This document shows positions 35,562 through 45,022 of a DNA stretch of 64,000 nucleotides, piece after piece. The position numbers and the translations under genes were made by a program. The notes under the pieces are model-generated. The model did not search any database. It saw only the letters and a program-made list of their open reading frames with translations, and was not told the origin of the DNA. The stretch is from Enterococcus silesiacus (GTDB lineage: Bacteria > Bacillota > Bacilli > Lactobacillales > Enterococcaceae). Every line of letters begins with the position of its first letter. The first letter of the stretch is position 1. The DNA lies in NCBI GenBank assembly GCA_001465115.1, contig CP013614.1:930001-994000 (forward strand), in the 5' to 3' direction.

Positions 35562-36014
35562 ATGAAGCAACATCCCAGTTCAAAAATTATGACAGAATTA
35601 ATCCAAAAACAATGGACAGAACATTCCATTTTCGCTGCAGTTGTAAATGAAAAAACAGAGATCATTTCTGTCGGCAGAACAACCGTTTCCCAAACCAATG
35701 ATCCAACGGCACATGCTGAAGTCAATGCAATCAGATCTGCATGCAAACTCTTACAAACGGATACTTTACCGGCAGGTTATTGGTTATATTCAACGTTTGA
35801 ACCTTGTCCATTGTGTTCATCAACAGCTATTTGGAGTGGTATTGATGGAATTGTTTATGCAAATGATCCAAGATTCAGGGGTTCACTAGCAGACTGGTCT
35901 TTCATTAAATGCAGGACTGTACTGGAACAAGGCGCTACTATTCATCAAGTAAAACTGATTGAAAATTTTATGCTAAACGAGATTAAAAACTACTTCACTA
36001 GACACCAAAAATAA
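35562..36014 (+). CDS. Nucleoside/guanine deaminase-like protein
   Basis: A zinc-dependent deaminase of the CDA fold, 150 residues. It has the first motif TAHAEVNAI (His51 ligand, Glu53 proton shuttle) and the second FEPCPLCS (Cys82, Cys85 ligands). It ends in a C-terminal segment with PRFRGSLADWSFIK. It resembles guanine deaminase and other CMP/dCMP-deaminase relatives; tRNA adenosine deaminase is less likely. The ATG follows AGGAGGG. It lies between an acetyltransferase and an alpha/beta hydrolase. The true base or nucleoside substrate cannot be told from sequence. Confidence 0.82.
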   Translation: MKQHPSSKIMTELIQKQWTEHSIFAAVVNEKTEIISVGRTTVSQTNDPTAHAEVNAIRSACKLLQTDTLPAGYWLYSTFEPCPLCSSTAIWSGIDGIVYANDPRFRGSLADWSFIKCRTVLEQGATIHQVKLIENFMLNEIKNYFTRHQK

Positions 36015-36065
36015 AAAGTTTTTTTCGCTAATAAGCTAATTTAGTAAGGAAGGAGTGGTAAAACA

Positions 36066-36860
36066 TTGTATTATTCTAATGAAGATGTAAAAATTTACTA
36101 TAATATTACTGGGGAAGGGGAACCGCTACTTATTATTCACGGTTTTGCTATCGATCATAGAGGTATAAAAGGGATAGTTGAAGAGTCTTTGCAATCTAGC
36201 ATGTACAAACGGATTTATATTGATCTACCTGGTATGGGAAAATCTCCAGCACCGAGTAATCCAGTTAACGCAAACGGGCTATTAAACAATCTGCTTAAAT
36301 TTATAGACGCTGTTATTGGAAAAGAAACTTTTTCCGTTTTAGGATACTCTTATGGTGGTTATTTAGCTTTAGGAATAGTAAAACTAATATCTGAAAGAAT
36401 AAAAAAATTGGTTTTATTGGCACCAGTTATAAAGACAGCAAGCGAACAAAGAAAATTACCCAAAATAATCGAGCGAAAAGTAGAGATTTTTGAAGTTGAA
36501 GAAGAAAGTCTTTTCAAACAATATAAAGCTTCCGCCGTGAATGTCACTAAAAATGGTTATGAACATTATATTAGAGAAATCTCTTCAGGACTTTCTGTAG
36601 GAGATCGAGTTTTCCAAAAGACTTTCCAAAAAACTGGCTATGCATTCGATTTCGAAAAAAGTCTTTTTGTTAATCCGATCGTGTGTGACAGCTTGATTCT
36701 TTTAGGTAAGCAAGATGTTGTTGTTGGATATGAAGATACTTTAGAACATCAACATCAATTTTTAAACAGTGAGTTTATTTTAATTGAAAACGCGGGTCAT
36801 AATTTACAATTAGATGAACGTCAGAAAGTGATTGCAGAAATCCAACATTTTTTTAGCTAG
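36066..36860 (+). CDS. Alpha/beta hydrolase
   Basis: A 264-residue soluble alpha/beta-hydrolase. The oxyanion region LLIIHGF is followed by the nucleophile elbow GYSYGG (Ser95), an acidic residue in LGKQDVVV, and the catalytic His in ENAGHNLQLDE near residue 248. Translation starts at TTG 36066, preceded by AAGGAGTGG with about 7 bases spacing; no ATG or GTG alternative fits. The substrate is unknown. It is the last gene of the plus-strand run; the next gene is on the minus strand. Confidence 0.82.
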   Translation: MYYSNEDVKIYYNITGEGEPLLIIHGFAIDHRGIKGIVEESLQSSMYKRIYIDLPGMGKSPAPSNPVNANGLLNNLLKFIDAVIGKETFSVLGYSYGGYLALGIVKLISERIKKLVLLAPVIKTASEQRKLPKIIERKVEIFEVEEESLFKQYKASAVNVTKNGYEHYIREISSGLSVGDRVFQKTFQKTGYAFDFEKSLFVNPIVCDSLILLGKQDVVVGYEDTLEHQHQFLNSEFILIENAGHNLQLDERQKVIAEIQHFFS

Positions 36861-37262
36861 TTAAACCTAAACACATGAAGATATAGACGAGTTAATAAAA
36901 CAGCTTGATTGCTACAGTCTCACAATCTACTTTGTATAATGTATATTATGTTAACTAAAATATGGATAAAAAGTTTAAAAGAGAATCTGCCTCCTCTTTT
37001 GGCTTTCGTGCCACTTCTTTCTACAGGATAAACGTTTTGCTACATATTTAAAGCTTCATTCTTCCTCAATAAGATTGTGTATTTTGAAATAGCTAGATAT
37101 TTTTAGTTCCTACAACCTCTATAAAGATTTTAAGCTATAAGGCTCCCTATGGTCAAGATGGTCAAGAAGGAATAATCTAACCTTTAGAGGAACAAGAAGC
37201 GAAAACAGCGAATCCTTCGTAAAAAAGGACTTGCTGCTTTCGCTTAGATAGTTCTTTGAATG
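36861..37262. other. Intergenic region between the hydrolase and cls genes
   Basis: These 402 bases hold no convincing gene. A short plus-strand frame ending near 37180 reads APYGQDGQEGII but has no start. TATAAT-like boxes occur near 36937. The only strong structure is the hairpin at 37197-37245 beside the cls end. Confidence 0.5.
37197..37245 (-). terminator. Possible terminator of cls
   Basis: Arms AAGCGAAAACAGC (37197-37209) and GCTGCTTTCGCTT (37233-37245) pair with one mismatch, with a further CCTT/AAGG pair inside. The T-run on the minus side is weak. Confidence 0.5.
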
Positions 37263-38723
37263 TTATAATATTGGTGATAGTAACCGTGAAAAATTTTGTT
37301 TAAAGCGCAACCAGTGGGATTGCTTTTTAATCATGTCGTCTGTTAATAAGATACTGCTATCCATATCAGATTCAAAGGTTTGAGTAAGTTTCCATGAAAT
37401 TCGTGTATCATAGATGAATGTACTAACTTCAAAATTCAATGCATAGCTTCTAATGTCTTGATTTGTTGTCCCGACCATGCAGATTTCATTATCGATAATC
37501 ATGGTTTTCGCATGTAAAAAGCCATTTTGATACATGTAGATCTTCACACCGCGTTTATGCAAATAATTCGCGTAGTATTGAGTAGCGCGATAAATAAACG
37601 GATGGTCCGGCATACAAGGAATCATAATTCGAACATCGATGCCAGATCTGACCGCAATCAAAATAGCGTTGATCATACTGTCATCTGGGATCAAATATGG
37701 TGTTTGGATCCAGACAGATTTTTCTGCAGATAAAATCATTTTGATAAAACCGCTTTTTAGGATTTCTTCTTCAGAATCAGGTCCGTCTGAAACGACTTGT
37801 AATGCTAAATCACCGAGCTCATTGTCTTCAGCGATTTGAAAATAGTTTTCTGAGTATTCCATTTTATGGGCATCTTGCTGAACCGACGCATTCCAATCCA
37901 TAATAAATATTTCTTGTAATGAGAAAACAGACGTTCCAATTATACGAATATGGGTATCTCTCCAGTAACCAAACTTCTTACTTTCACCTAAATATTGATC
38001 GCCTACATTAAATCCGCCAGTCCACCCTATTTTTCCATCAATTACGACAATTTTGCGATGTAAGTGATAGTTTAAGCGAGTTTTACTGATCATATTTTTA
38101 GAAGTAATGAAGGGCGCGACCTTGCCTCCTAAAGCAACAAATGTTGCAAAAAACTTTTTGTTAGCTCCAGGAGATCCCCAAGGATCATAAATCAGATGGA
38201 CTTCGACCCCTTCTTTTACTTTCTCCCCTAGTAAATCTAAAAACTGATTTCCGATACGATCGTTAAAAAAAGAATAATATTCGACATGGACAGTTTCTTT
38301 CGCCTGACGGATGTCCTCAAATAAGGCCTCAAATTTTTCTTTCCCGTCTGTGTAGATTTTTAAACTATTTCGTTTGCTTAATGGTGAAGAATCCATGTTT
38401 CTAAAGTATTTATTCAATACACGTGCATCAGTCAGTAAATTGATATCTAATTTCTCATTTGATTTTAGATTATCCTCATCAACCTTGTGCTTGATCTTAG
38501 TAATTTTTTCTTTATCATGTGTCGTCAGCTTAAATACTTTTTGACCATTGATCCCTCTACCGCAAAAGAGGTAAATAATAAACCCGATTCCTGGTAAAAA
38601 TACTAAGGTCATGATCCAAGCTAAAACACTTGAAATACTCCTTGGCTTCCTAAAAACAGTAATAAGTGCTGCTGTTGTATTTAATAACACTAACAGAACA
38701 AGTATGATGATAAAAATTCTCAT
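37263..38723 (-). CDS. cls: Cardiolipin synthase
   Basis: A membrane phospholipase-D-superfamily enzyme that condenses two phosphatidylglycerols into cardiolipin. The 486-residue protein has two N-terminal membrane helices (about 3-22 and 33-52). Two HxKxxxxD catalytic motifs follow: HRKIVVID beginning at His222 and HAKTMIID beginning at His404. Length and layout are standard for Gram-positive Cls. The ATG at 38723 has AAGGGAG about 12 bases upstream, slightly long. Enterococci often have two cls genes; mutations in one are linked with daptomycin tolerance, but which paralogue this is cannot be told. It is transcribed alone. Confidence 0.93.
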   Translation of the reverse strand: MRIFIIILVLLVLLNTTAALITVFRKPRSISSVLAWIMTLVFLPGIGFIIYLFCGRGINGQKVFKLTTHDKEKITKIKHKVDEDNLKSNEKLDINLLTDARVLNKYFRNMDSSPLSKRNSLKIYTDGKEKFEALFEDIRQAKETVHVEYYSFFNDRIGNQFLDLLGEKVKEGVEVHLIYDPWGSPGANKKFFATFVALGGKVAPFITSKNMISKTRLNYHLHRKIVVIDGKIGWTGGFNVGDQYLGESKKFGYWRDTHIRIIGTSVFSLQEIFIMDWNASVQQDAHKMEYSENYFQIAEDNELGDLALQVVSDGPDSEEEILKSGFIKMILSAEKSVWIQTPYLIPDDSMINAILIAVRSGIDVRIMIPCMPDHPFIYRATQYYANYLHKRGVKIYMYQNGFLHAKTMIIDNEICMVGTTNQDIRSYALNFEVSTFIYDTRISWKLTQTFESDMDSSILLTDDMIKKQSHWLRFKQNFSRLLSPIL

Positions 38724-38933
38724 CCGATTTCATTTCTCCCTTAAAATACGTAATATAGTGATTATAGCAAAAACCACAGATTCATCCAAGAAATAACACT
38801 GCTTAAAAAATATTAGTTATCCATATCGCCTAAAACAAAATTATTTTTATATTTGTGTCTTCCCTATTTTAATTCTCATAATGTTGTACTATAATATGCT
38901 GATATCGTTAATTGAAAAGAGGAATTATTAAAA

Positions 38934-39467
38934 ATGGACATCAAAATGCTACTTACAATCTTTGTGGTCAATTTTTCTTATATCACATTGAATACGATCC
39001 GTTTTATGCTGACAATGAAAGGCTACCGTTTGATCGCTCCCTTAGTTAGTATGGCGGAGATAACGATTTATGTGCTAGGTCTCAGCATGGTGCTAAACCG
39101 CTTAGACAATCCGTTAAACCTAGTTGTGTATGCACTGGGCTATGCAGTAGGGATTAGTGTTGGAATCAAAATTGAGGATTATTTAGCATTAGGCTATATT
39201 ATGGTAACGGCAATCCTCCCCTCTTCCACCGAGCAGCTGAATCTACCAGAAATACTGAGAGATCATGGCTATGGCGTTACACAAAGTTTTGGTGCTGGCC
39301 GTGAAGGGGAACGAATGATTTTAGAAATTTTATCGCCACGTAAAAATGAACGTAGTCTCTATAAACTAATCAATGAACAAGAGCCTCGAGCGTTTATCAT
39401 TTCCTATGAACCGAAGTTTATATCCGGAGGTTTTTGGACTAAGAAGGTTCGTAAAAGAAATAATTGA
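38934..39467 (+). CDS. UPF0316 (DUF2179) membrane protein, YebE-like
   Basis: A 177-residue protein. Three membrane helices lie in the first ~100 residues, including TIRFMLTMKGYRLIAPLVSMAEITIYV and GYAVGISVGIKIEDYLALGY. A soluble DUF2179 domain follows (HGYGVTQSFGAGREGERMILEILSPRKN ... AFIISYEPKFISGGFW). Relatives such as B. subtilis YebE and YitT-type proteins have unknown function. GAAAAGAGG precedes the ATG. It is a lone plus-strand gene with a strong terminator. Confidence 0.88.
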   Translation: MDIKMLLTIFVVNFSYITLNTIRFMLTMKGYRLIAPLVSMAEITIYVLGLSMVLNRLDNPLNLVVYALGYAVGISVGIKIEDYLALGYIMVTAILPSSTEQLNLPEILRDHGYGVTQSFGAGREGERMILEILSPRKNERSLYKLINEQEPRAFIISYEPKFISGGFWTKKVRKRNN

Positions 39468-39505
39468 GCAAATGAGATCTGGATAAGAGTGTATATTCAG
39501 ATTTA

Positions 39506-39555
39506 GAGCGCGAAACAAAACTGATCTTTAGTTTTGACCCGCGCTCGTTTTTTTA
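39506..39555 (+). terminator. Terminator after the UPF0316 gene
   Basis: GC-rich 7-bp arms (39506-39512 with 39540-39546) surround an inner CAAAACT/AGTTTTG stem; a T7 run follows. Confidence 0.85.
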
Positions 39556-39589
39556 AAAAATAAAGTTTACATAACATGATTATAGTAAC

Positions 39590-40525
39590 TTAACTCTTGA
39601 AATAATGAATAAATTTTTTGTTTGGAAAATAGCTAGTAAATAAAACACTGTATAGTTGCATTTTAAAGAATACGCGTTGATTATCGTCTTCGATTGCTCC
39701 CCATAATGACGCTAATTCGGTTTTAAGTTGATTCAACGCCATTTTCCTTTCTCTGGATGGTTCGCTATCGTCTAAACACATTGTTACAAGGGACAATTGT
39801 CCTTCAGTATTTCTTGTCAGATCGTTTGTTGCTAACAAAGCTTTTTCAAAAATATTTTGTTTTTTGACTCTCGACGTATTTCGTTTGACAGATCGAAGTA
39901 CTTTTTGAACTTGTCCTATAAAATAATTGATATCAACATCGCCAATGACTGTTTGTAACGATTTAAACTGTTCAGGCAATGCTTGCCTTTTTGAAAGTAA
40001 GTTGAAATAATTTGCTAAGTCTAGAGGGATCACTCCATCCTGATAAATAGATACAAACTGTAACGCGTCATTCCCTGCTACCTTTTTGCGAAAGAGCGGT
40101 AGCTTTTTTGAAGAATACTGAACACCAAAAAAATAGCTACTTTGTTCTTCTTCAAAAAATAAAGACCATAGCCATTCCCCAACTATGGAGTAATTGAGTT
40201 GTGAAGAATTTACTTGAATAAGACTTTGTAATAGATTTGTTACTGAGTCAGGGACCTGCAGTTTTTCTTCAGTGGAATAAACGGGAAAAGTTAAAGAATA
40301 TCTTCTGTTTTTCCGTTCAACTAGCCCATGCTTAATTAATTTATCCAAATATAATTCTAAATTATGATCTGTTGAAATAGTTGCTTTTATTTGACGTAAA
40401 ATCACTTCTTGGTTTTTATAATCCGAAAGATAATTTACTACTTTTTTGAACAAAGGATCAGAAATTACGTTTTCTAATTTTTTTTCGTTTTTGTTTGATG
40501 CAAAATAATAACTTGTATTTTCCAC
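39590..40525 (-). CDS. Hypothetical protein with N-terminal winged-helix-like domain
   Basis: A 311-residue soluble protein. Residues about 25-80 (FKKVVNYLSDYKNQEV..., ending KHGLVERKNRRYSL) look like a winged helix-turn-helix. The remaining ~230 residues are helical and unfamiliar, without catalytic motifs. It lies just downstream of ppaC but beyond a terminator-like hairpin, so it may be transcribed separately. In streptococci a DUF1803 gene accompanies ppaC and pflA. This could be a distant equivalent, but I cannot confirm homology. A regulator is the simplest guess. Confidence 0.6.
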   Translation of the reverse strand: MENTSYYFASNKNEKKLENVISDPLFKKVVNYLSDYKNQEVILRQIKATISTDHNLELYLDKLIKHGLVERKNRRYSLTFPVYSTEEKLQVPDSVTNLLQSLIQVNSSQLNYSIVGEWLWSLFFEEEQSSYFFGVQYSSKKLPLFRKKVAGNDALQFVSIYQDGVIPLDLANYFNLLSKRQALPEQFKSLQTVIGDVDINYFIGQVQKVLRSVKRNTSRVKKQNIFEKALLATNDLTRNTEGQLSLVTMCLDDSEPSRERKMALNQLKTELASLWGAIEDDNQRVFFKMQLYSVLFTSYFPNKKFIHYFKS

Positions 40526-40562
40526 AGTGTGATCACTCTTTCTTTAACCTAGATAAAAATAA

Positions 40563-40601
40563 AAACTACAGCTGGAGCAGTTAAAACGCCACCTGTAGTT
40601 T
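40563..40601 (-). terminator. Terminator of ppaC
   Basis: 9-bp arms (40563-40571 with 40593-40601) with a T-rich tail on the minus strand. Leakage would allow expression of the downstream winged-helix gene. Confidence 0.7.
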
Positions 40602-40629
40602 ATTAAGTTGATCAATCAGATGTGTGATT

Positions 40630-41556
40630 TTAGCTAAATGCTTCAGTTAACTGAGGGACAACTTGTTTTTTCCGAGAAACAACACCGTTTAAGAAAGCAC
40701 GGTTATTGTCTAATTTTACATTAAAGGCTGCTTCTACTTTATCCAGTGATTCTCCAATGACTAAGAGCTCAGAATCGCTATTTAAAATGTTTGTGATAAT
40801 CAATACGAATAAATCATAGTTGTTTGTAGAGTTTGCATTTTTCATTGCAGCTTCAAGCTCTTCTTGACGATCTAGTACTTCATTTAGATCAACTGTATTG
40901 ACTTGAGCGATTCGAACGTTTTTATCCCCCATTGGGAAGCTTTTAGCATCCAAATCTAATAAAGTTTCAGCTGTTTTATCACTAAGGTTCGTGCCGGCTT
41001 TTAACATATCTAAACCGTAACCATTTAAATTAATTTCAGCAATATCTGCTAATTCATTTGCTGCATCGATATCTTCTTGTGTGCATGTTGGTGATTTAAA
41101 TAGCAATGTATCTGAGATAATTGCTGATACCATCATCCCTGCGATTTGCTTAGGAATAGTCACATTATTTTCTTTAAATAATTTTAGGACAATCGTACTT
41201 GTACAGCCAACAGGTTCTGCACGATAATATAACGGATCTGGTGTTTCAAAATTCGCAATACGGTGATGATCAACTACGGCAAGTATATTTAATTGTGCAA
41301 TATCAGAAATACTTTGTTGGAATTCATTATGATCGACAAGCATCACTTGATTTGTTTCACCTGCTGCGCTTTGTACAACTCTGGGTGCGTCTACATTAAA
41401 ATAATCCAAAGCATATTGCGTTTCTTCGCTGGGTGTACCCAACGCAACAGGCTCTGTATCTTTCCCTAATTCTTTTTGTAAATAAGCAAAACTAATTGCT
41501 GCTCCGATTGCATCTGTATCAGGATTTTGGTGTCCAAAAACGAGTATTTTTGACAT
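40630..41556 (-). CDS. ppaC: Manganese-dependent inorganic pyrophosphatase (family II)
   Basis: It hydrolyses pyrophosphate in the cytosol, driving biosynthetic reactions. The 308-residue protein has DHH-family metal sites: [13 protein letters not shown] (His9, Asp13, Asp15), the [11 protein letters not shown] signature, and the C-terminal substrate loop [10 protein letters not shown]. Length is typical. A good ribosome site (GAAGGAG) precedes the ATG. It lies downstream of pflA on the same strand with a ~95-base gap, a neighbourhood also seen in streptococci. Confidence 0.96.
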   Translation of the reverse strand: MSKILVFGHQNPDTDAIGAAISFAYLQKELGKDTEPVALGTPSEETQYALDYFNVDAPRVVQSAAGETNQVMLVDHNEFQQSISDIAQLNILAVVDHHRIANFETPDPLYYRAEPVGCTSTIVLKLFKENNVTIPKQIAGMMVSAIISDTLLFKSPTCTQEDIDAANELADIAEINLNGYGLDMLKAGTNLSDKTAETLLDLDAKSFPMGDKNVRIAQVNTVDLNEVLDRQEELEAAMKNANSTNNYDLFVLIITNILNSDSELLVIGESLDKVEAAFNVKLDNNRAFLNGVVSRKKQVVPQLTEAFS

Positions 41557-41652
41557 AAAAATAATTCACTCCTTCTTTATTCTTCATTACTAATAATAAC
41601 AAAAAATAGAAAAGAAACAACAATAAATGTCGCTCTTTTCTATTTTTATAAA

Positions 41653-42417
41653 CTATCTTGTCGCGTATCTTTGATAGTCATTGACATGCAGCAACTTTTT
41701 AGCATTTGCTACGCGGTCTTCTTTAGGTGGTTCGATCCCCTCTAGTGGATACGCTAAACCTAATTCATCCCATTTGTATTTTCCCATCGTGTGATACGGT
41801 AATACTTCAACTTTATCCACATTGTTCAATGTTTTAATAAAAGAATCTAAACGAATTAAATATTCATCGTAATCACTACGTTCTGGAACTAAAACGTGAC
41901 GAATCCAAACAGGTTTACCAATCTCAGAAAGATATTGAGCCATTTCTAGAATATTTTCATTGCCTAATGAAGTAAGTAATTTATGTTGTTCGTTATCAAT
42001 ATGTTTGATATCGAATAACAACAGATCCGTATAGTTCATCAGTTCTTGAAATTCACTGAAAAAAGGTTCTTCTCTTGTGAATGGTTTACCACAAGTATCG
42101 ATTGTTGTATGTATTCCTTTTTCCTTGGCTTTTTTAAACAAGTCAGTTAAAAATTCTAATTGAAGTAAAGGTTCGCCCCCACTGACAGTGATTCCGCCTT
42201 TTTCGCCCCAATATGAACGATATTTGATTGCTTCGTCTAAAACTTCATCAGTAGTGACTTCACGCCCACCAGACCCGATTTTCCAAGTGTCAGGATTATG
42301 ACAAAATTGGCAGCGCATGCGACAACCTTGTGTAAATACGATGAAACGAACGCCGGGTCCGTCAACGGTGCCAAAATTTTCTGTAGAGTGAATTCTACCG
42401 ATAACAGGAGTTGTCAT
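41653..42417 (-). CDS. pflA: Pyruvate formate-lyase-activating enzyme
   Basis: A radical SAM enzyme that installs the glycyl radical on pyruvate formate-lyase under anaerobic conditions. The 254-residue protein has the CX3CX2C cluster motif in TQGCRMRCQFCHNP, the GGEP motif in VSGGEPLLQ, and the N-terminal GRIHSTENFGTVDGPGVRF typical of PflA. The frame opens further upstream (42471), but GGGGA before ATG 42417 fixes the start. It follows pflB, its substrate, with a hairpin and T-run between the two stop and start codons that may lower pflA expression. Confidence 0.95.
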   Translation of the reverse strand: MTTPVIGRIHSTENFGTVDGPGVRFIVFTQGCRMRCQFCHNPDTWKIGSGGREVTTDEVLDEAIKYRSYWGEKGGITVSGGEPLLQLEFLTDLFKKAKEKGIHTTIDTCGKPFTREEPFFSEFQELMNYTDLLLFDIKHIDNEQHKLLTSLGNENILEMAQYLSEIGKPVWIRHVLVPERSDYDEYLIRLDSFIKTLNNVDKVEVLPYHTMGKYKWDELGLAYPLEGIEPPKEDRVANAKKLLHVNDYQRYATR

Positions 42418-42437
42418 TGTTTGTTCCCCATTTCTTT

Positions 42438-42468
42438 TAAAAAAAGGGATGACACGAGGCCACCCCTT
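42438..42468 (-). terminator. Intercistronic hairpin between pflB and pflA
   Basis: On the minus strand AAGGGGTG (42468-42461 side) pairs with CATCCCTT (42451-42444) around a 9-nt loop, followed by T-rich sequence. It resembles an attenuating terminator placed between the two genes. Confidence 0.7.
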
Positions 42469-42482
42469 CAATTGTTTGTCTA

Positions 42483-44729
42483 TTATAGTCTATCGTGTGA
42501 AGTTCTTGAGATAACATCTGCTTGTTGTTCAGGCGTTAAGTCACGGAATTTCACGGCATATCCAGAAACACGGATTGTTAAGTTAGGGTATTTTTCTGGA
42601 TGAGCTTGTGCGTCTAATAATAATTCATTTGTAAACACGTTAACGTTCAAGTGATAGCCACCTTTATCAAAGTAGCCGTCCATTACATTACGTAAGTTGT
42701 CAATTCTTGTATCATCATCTTTACCTAATCCATTAGGATTGATTGTTTGTGTATTAGAGATTCCGTCTAACGCACTTGTATACTCTAATCTAGCAGTTGA
42801 GTTAAGTGATGCTAAAAGACCATTTTTCTCACCTAAGAATTTACCGTCTTGATAACTTGGGTTAGCACCTGGTGCTAACGGTTTACCTGCACGACGTCCG
42901 TCAGGTGTATTACCTGTTGCTTTACCATAAACAACGTTTGAAGTGATTGTTAATAGTGATGTTGTTGGTTTCGCATTGCGGTATGTGTGTTGACGTCTGA
43001 TTTGAGTCATGAAATACTCAAGAATCCAGTTAGCCATTGCATCTGCTTCTTCATTATCGTTACCATAAGTTGGGAACTCATTTTGAGGAACATAATCAAT
43101 TGCTAAACCATCTTCATCACGGATTACTTGTACATTACCATGTTTGATCGCCATTACTGAGTCAGCAGCATGTGAAATCCCTGCAATACCAGTTGCGAAT
43201 GTACGTTGTAAGTTGCTTTCCATGAAGGCTAATTGAGCTGCTTCGTAAGAATATTTATCATGCATGTAATGAATAACGTTTAAAGTATTTACATACAATT
43301 CAGCTAGCCAATCCATGATGTCTTTGTAACGGTCGATAAATTCATTGTAGTCTAAAGTATCGCCAGTCATTGGACGGAATTTAGGAGCTACTTGCATTTT
43401 AGTTTTTTCGTCTACTCCGCCGTTGATTGCATAAAGAACAGCTTTTGCTAAGTTCGCACGAGCGCCGAAGAATTGCATATCTTTACCCATCACTGTTGCA
43501 GACACACAACATGCGATCGCACAGTCGTCAGATCCCCAGTTAGCGCGTAATAAGTCATCATTTTCAAATTGGATAGATGAACTTTGTTTTGCAATTTTAG
43601 AAGCAAAAGTTCTAAATCCAACTGGTAGATGTGAAGAATATAACACAGTTAGGTTTGGTTCAGGTGATGGTCCCATGTTTGTTAATGTGTGTAAAATACG
43701 GAAATCACTCTTTGTTACTAATGAACGTCCATCTAAGCCCATACCAGCGATTGATAATGTTGCCCAGATTGGGTAACCAGAGAATAATTGGTTATATTCA
43801 GGCGTACGAGCAAATTTAACCATACGTAATTTCATGATCAAGTGGTCGATCATTTCTTGTGCGTCAAATTCAGTGATCACACCAGCTTCTAAATCACGTT
43901 GAATATAGATATCTAAGAATGCAGAAATACGTCCGATAGACATAGCTGCACCATTTTGTGATTTGATGGCACCTAAGTAACCAAAGTATAACCATTGGAT
44001 TGCTTCTTTAGCATTTGCTGCGGGTTTAGAAATATCAAAACCGTAAGTTGATGCCATTTCTTTAAGGTCAGCCATTGCTCTGATTTGTTCAGAAATTTCT
44101 TCTCTTAAACGAATTACGTCATCTGTCATGACTTTGTTACCAGTGTTACTTAAATCTTTTTTCTTCTCAGCAATCAAGAAGTCCATACCGTATAAAGCAA
44201 TACGACGATAGTCACCAATAATACGACCGCGGCCATAGGCATCAGGAAGACCTGTAATGATTTTATTTTTACGAGCAGATCTCATTTCTGGTGTATAAGC
44301 ATCGAAAACACCTTGGTTATGAGTTTTTCTCCATTCTGTGAAGATTTTAGACATTTCTGCATCTACTTCATAGCCATTTGAAGTTAAAGAATTATTCGCC
44401 ATGTTGATACCACCAAATGGCATGAATGCTTGTTTCAAAGGTACATCAGTTTGTAAACCAACGATTGTTTCTTCTTCTTTGATTAAGTATCCAGGTTCAT
44501 GAGAAGTAACTGTTGCAGGAATATTTGTGTCCATGTCATATACACCATTTTTTTCATGCTGTACTTCAAATAGTTCCTGTAATTTCGTCCATAGTTTATC
44601 AGTACTTGGTGCGATTGGCTCTAGGAAAGAATCATCACCTGTGTATTCAGTGTAGTTTCTTTGGATAAAGTCACGTGTGTCTACTGATGTTTGCCATTTG
44701 TCGCCTTTAAAGCCTTTCCATTGCTCCAT
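42483..44729 (-). CDS. pflB: Formate C-acetyltransferase (pyruvate formate-lyase)
   Basis: It splits pyruvate with CoA into acetyl-CoA and formate in anaerobic mixed-acid fermentation. The 748-residue protein has the adjacent catalytic cysteines 407-408 ([11 protein letters not shown]) and the glycyl-radical Gly723 in RVSGYAVKF near the C-terminus. Size is standard. The ATG follows AGGAGGCC. A strong promoter (TTGCAT/TATACT) with an inverted repeat over its -10 lies upstream. It is inactivated by oxygen at the radical glycine, which fits the neighbouring oxygen-scavenging nox/npr genes only at genome level, not as an operon. Confidence 0.97.
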   Translation of the reverse strand: MEQWKGFKGDKWQTSVDTRDFIQRNYTEYTGDDSFLEPIAPSTDKLWTKLQELFEVQHEKNGVYDMDTNIPATVTSHEPGYLIKEEETIVGLQTDVPLKQAFMPFGGINMANNSLTSNGYEVDAEMSKIFTEWRKTHNQGVFDAYTPEMRSARKNKIITGLPDAYGRGRIIGDYRRIALYGMDFLIAEKKKDLSNTGNKVMTDDVIRLREEISEQIRAMADLKEMASTYGFDISKPAANAKEAIQWLYFGYLGAIKSQNGAAMSIGRISAFLDIYIQRDLEAGVITEFDAQEMIDHLIMKLRMVKFARTPEYNQLFSGYPIWATLSIAGMGLDGRSLVTKSDFRILHTLTNMGPSPEPNLTVLYSSHLPVGFRTFASKIAKQSSSIQFENDDLLRANWGSDDCAIACCVSATVMGKDMQFFGARANLAKAVLYAINGGVDEKTKMQVAPKFRPMTGDTLDYNEFIDRYKDIMDWLAELYVNTLNVIHYMHDKYSYEAAQLAFMESNLQRTFATGIAGISHAADSVMAIKHGNVQVIRDEDGLAIDYVPQNEFPTYGNDNEEADAMANWILEYFMTQIRRQHTYRNAKPTTSLLTITSNVVYGKATGNTPDGRRAGKPLAPGANPSYQDGKFLGEKNGLLASLNSTARLEYTSALDGISNTQTINPNGLGKDDDTRIDNLRNVMDGYFDKGGYHLNVNVFTNELLLDAQAHPEKYPNLTIRVSGYAVKFRDLTPEQQADVISRTSHDRL

Positions 44730-44773
44730 TTTGGGGCCTCCTTAGTATGCTGAAATCTATTGTAACAGCTTTA

Positions 44774-44808
44774 TGTGATTAGTATAACACATCACATTTT
44801 TTATGCAA
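44774..44808 (-). promoter_or_regulatory. pflB promoter with overlapping inverted repeat
   Basis: On the minus strand TTGCAT (44808-44803), a 16-nt spacer, then TATACT (44786-44781) with an upstream TGT (extended -10). TGTGAT (44774-44779) and ATCACA (44791-44796) form an inverted repeat across the -10, suggesting operator control. Confidence 0.6.
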
Positions 44809-44951
44809 GCCTTTCCTTACTATATTTTGAACGAATTATCTTTTTTTCGATTAAAATACAATCGTAATCCTTTAGTATCAACGTTTTTAATTTGTGATTA
44901 TTTTAACTAACTTATTTCTATCTTCTTTAATAAGTAAGAAATCTGTTATAA

Positions 44952-44989
44952 AAAAACAGTAATCTGTACTAGTACAGATTACTGTTTTT
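44952..44989 (-). terminator. Terminator of the parEC operon
   Basis: A perfect 38-bp palindrome (19-bp arms 44952-44970 and 44971-44989) with A5/T5 flanks, between parC and pflB on the minus strand. Confidence 0.8.
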
Positions 44990-45022
44990 GCTAATTCTAT
45001 AGAACAGAGGAAATTATTCTTG

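Noticed and set aside
42298-42603. 101-codon plus-strand ORF across the pflA/pflB junction
   Set aside because: Antisense shadow of two certain genes, with no ribosome site.
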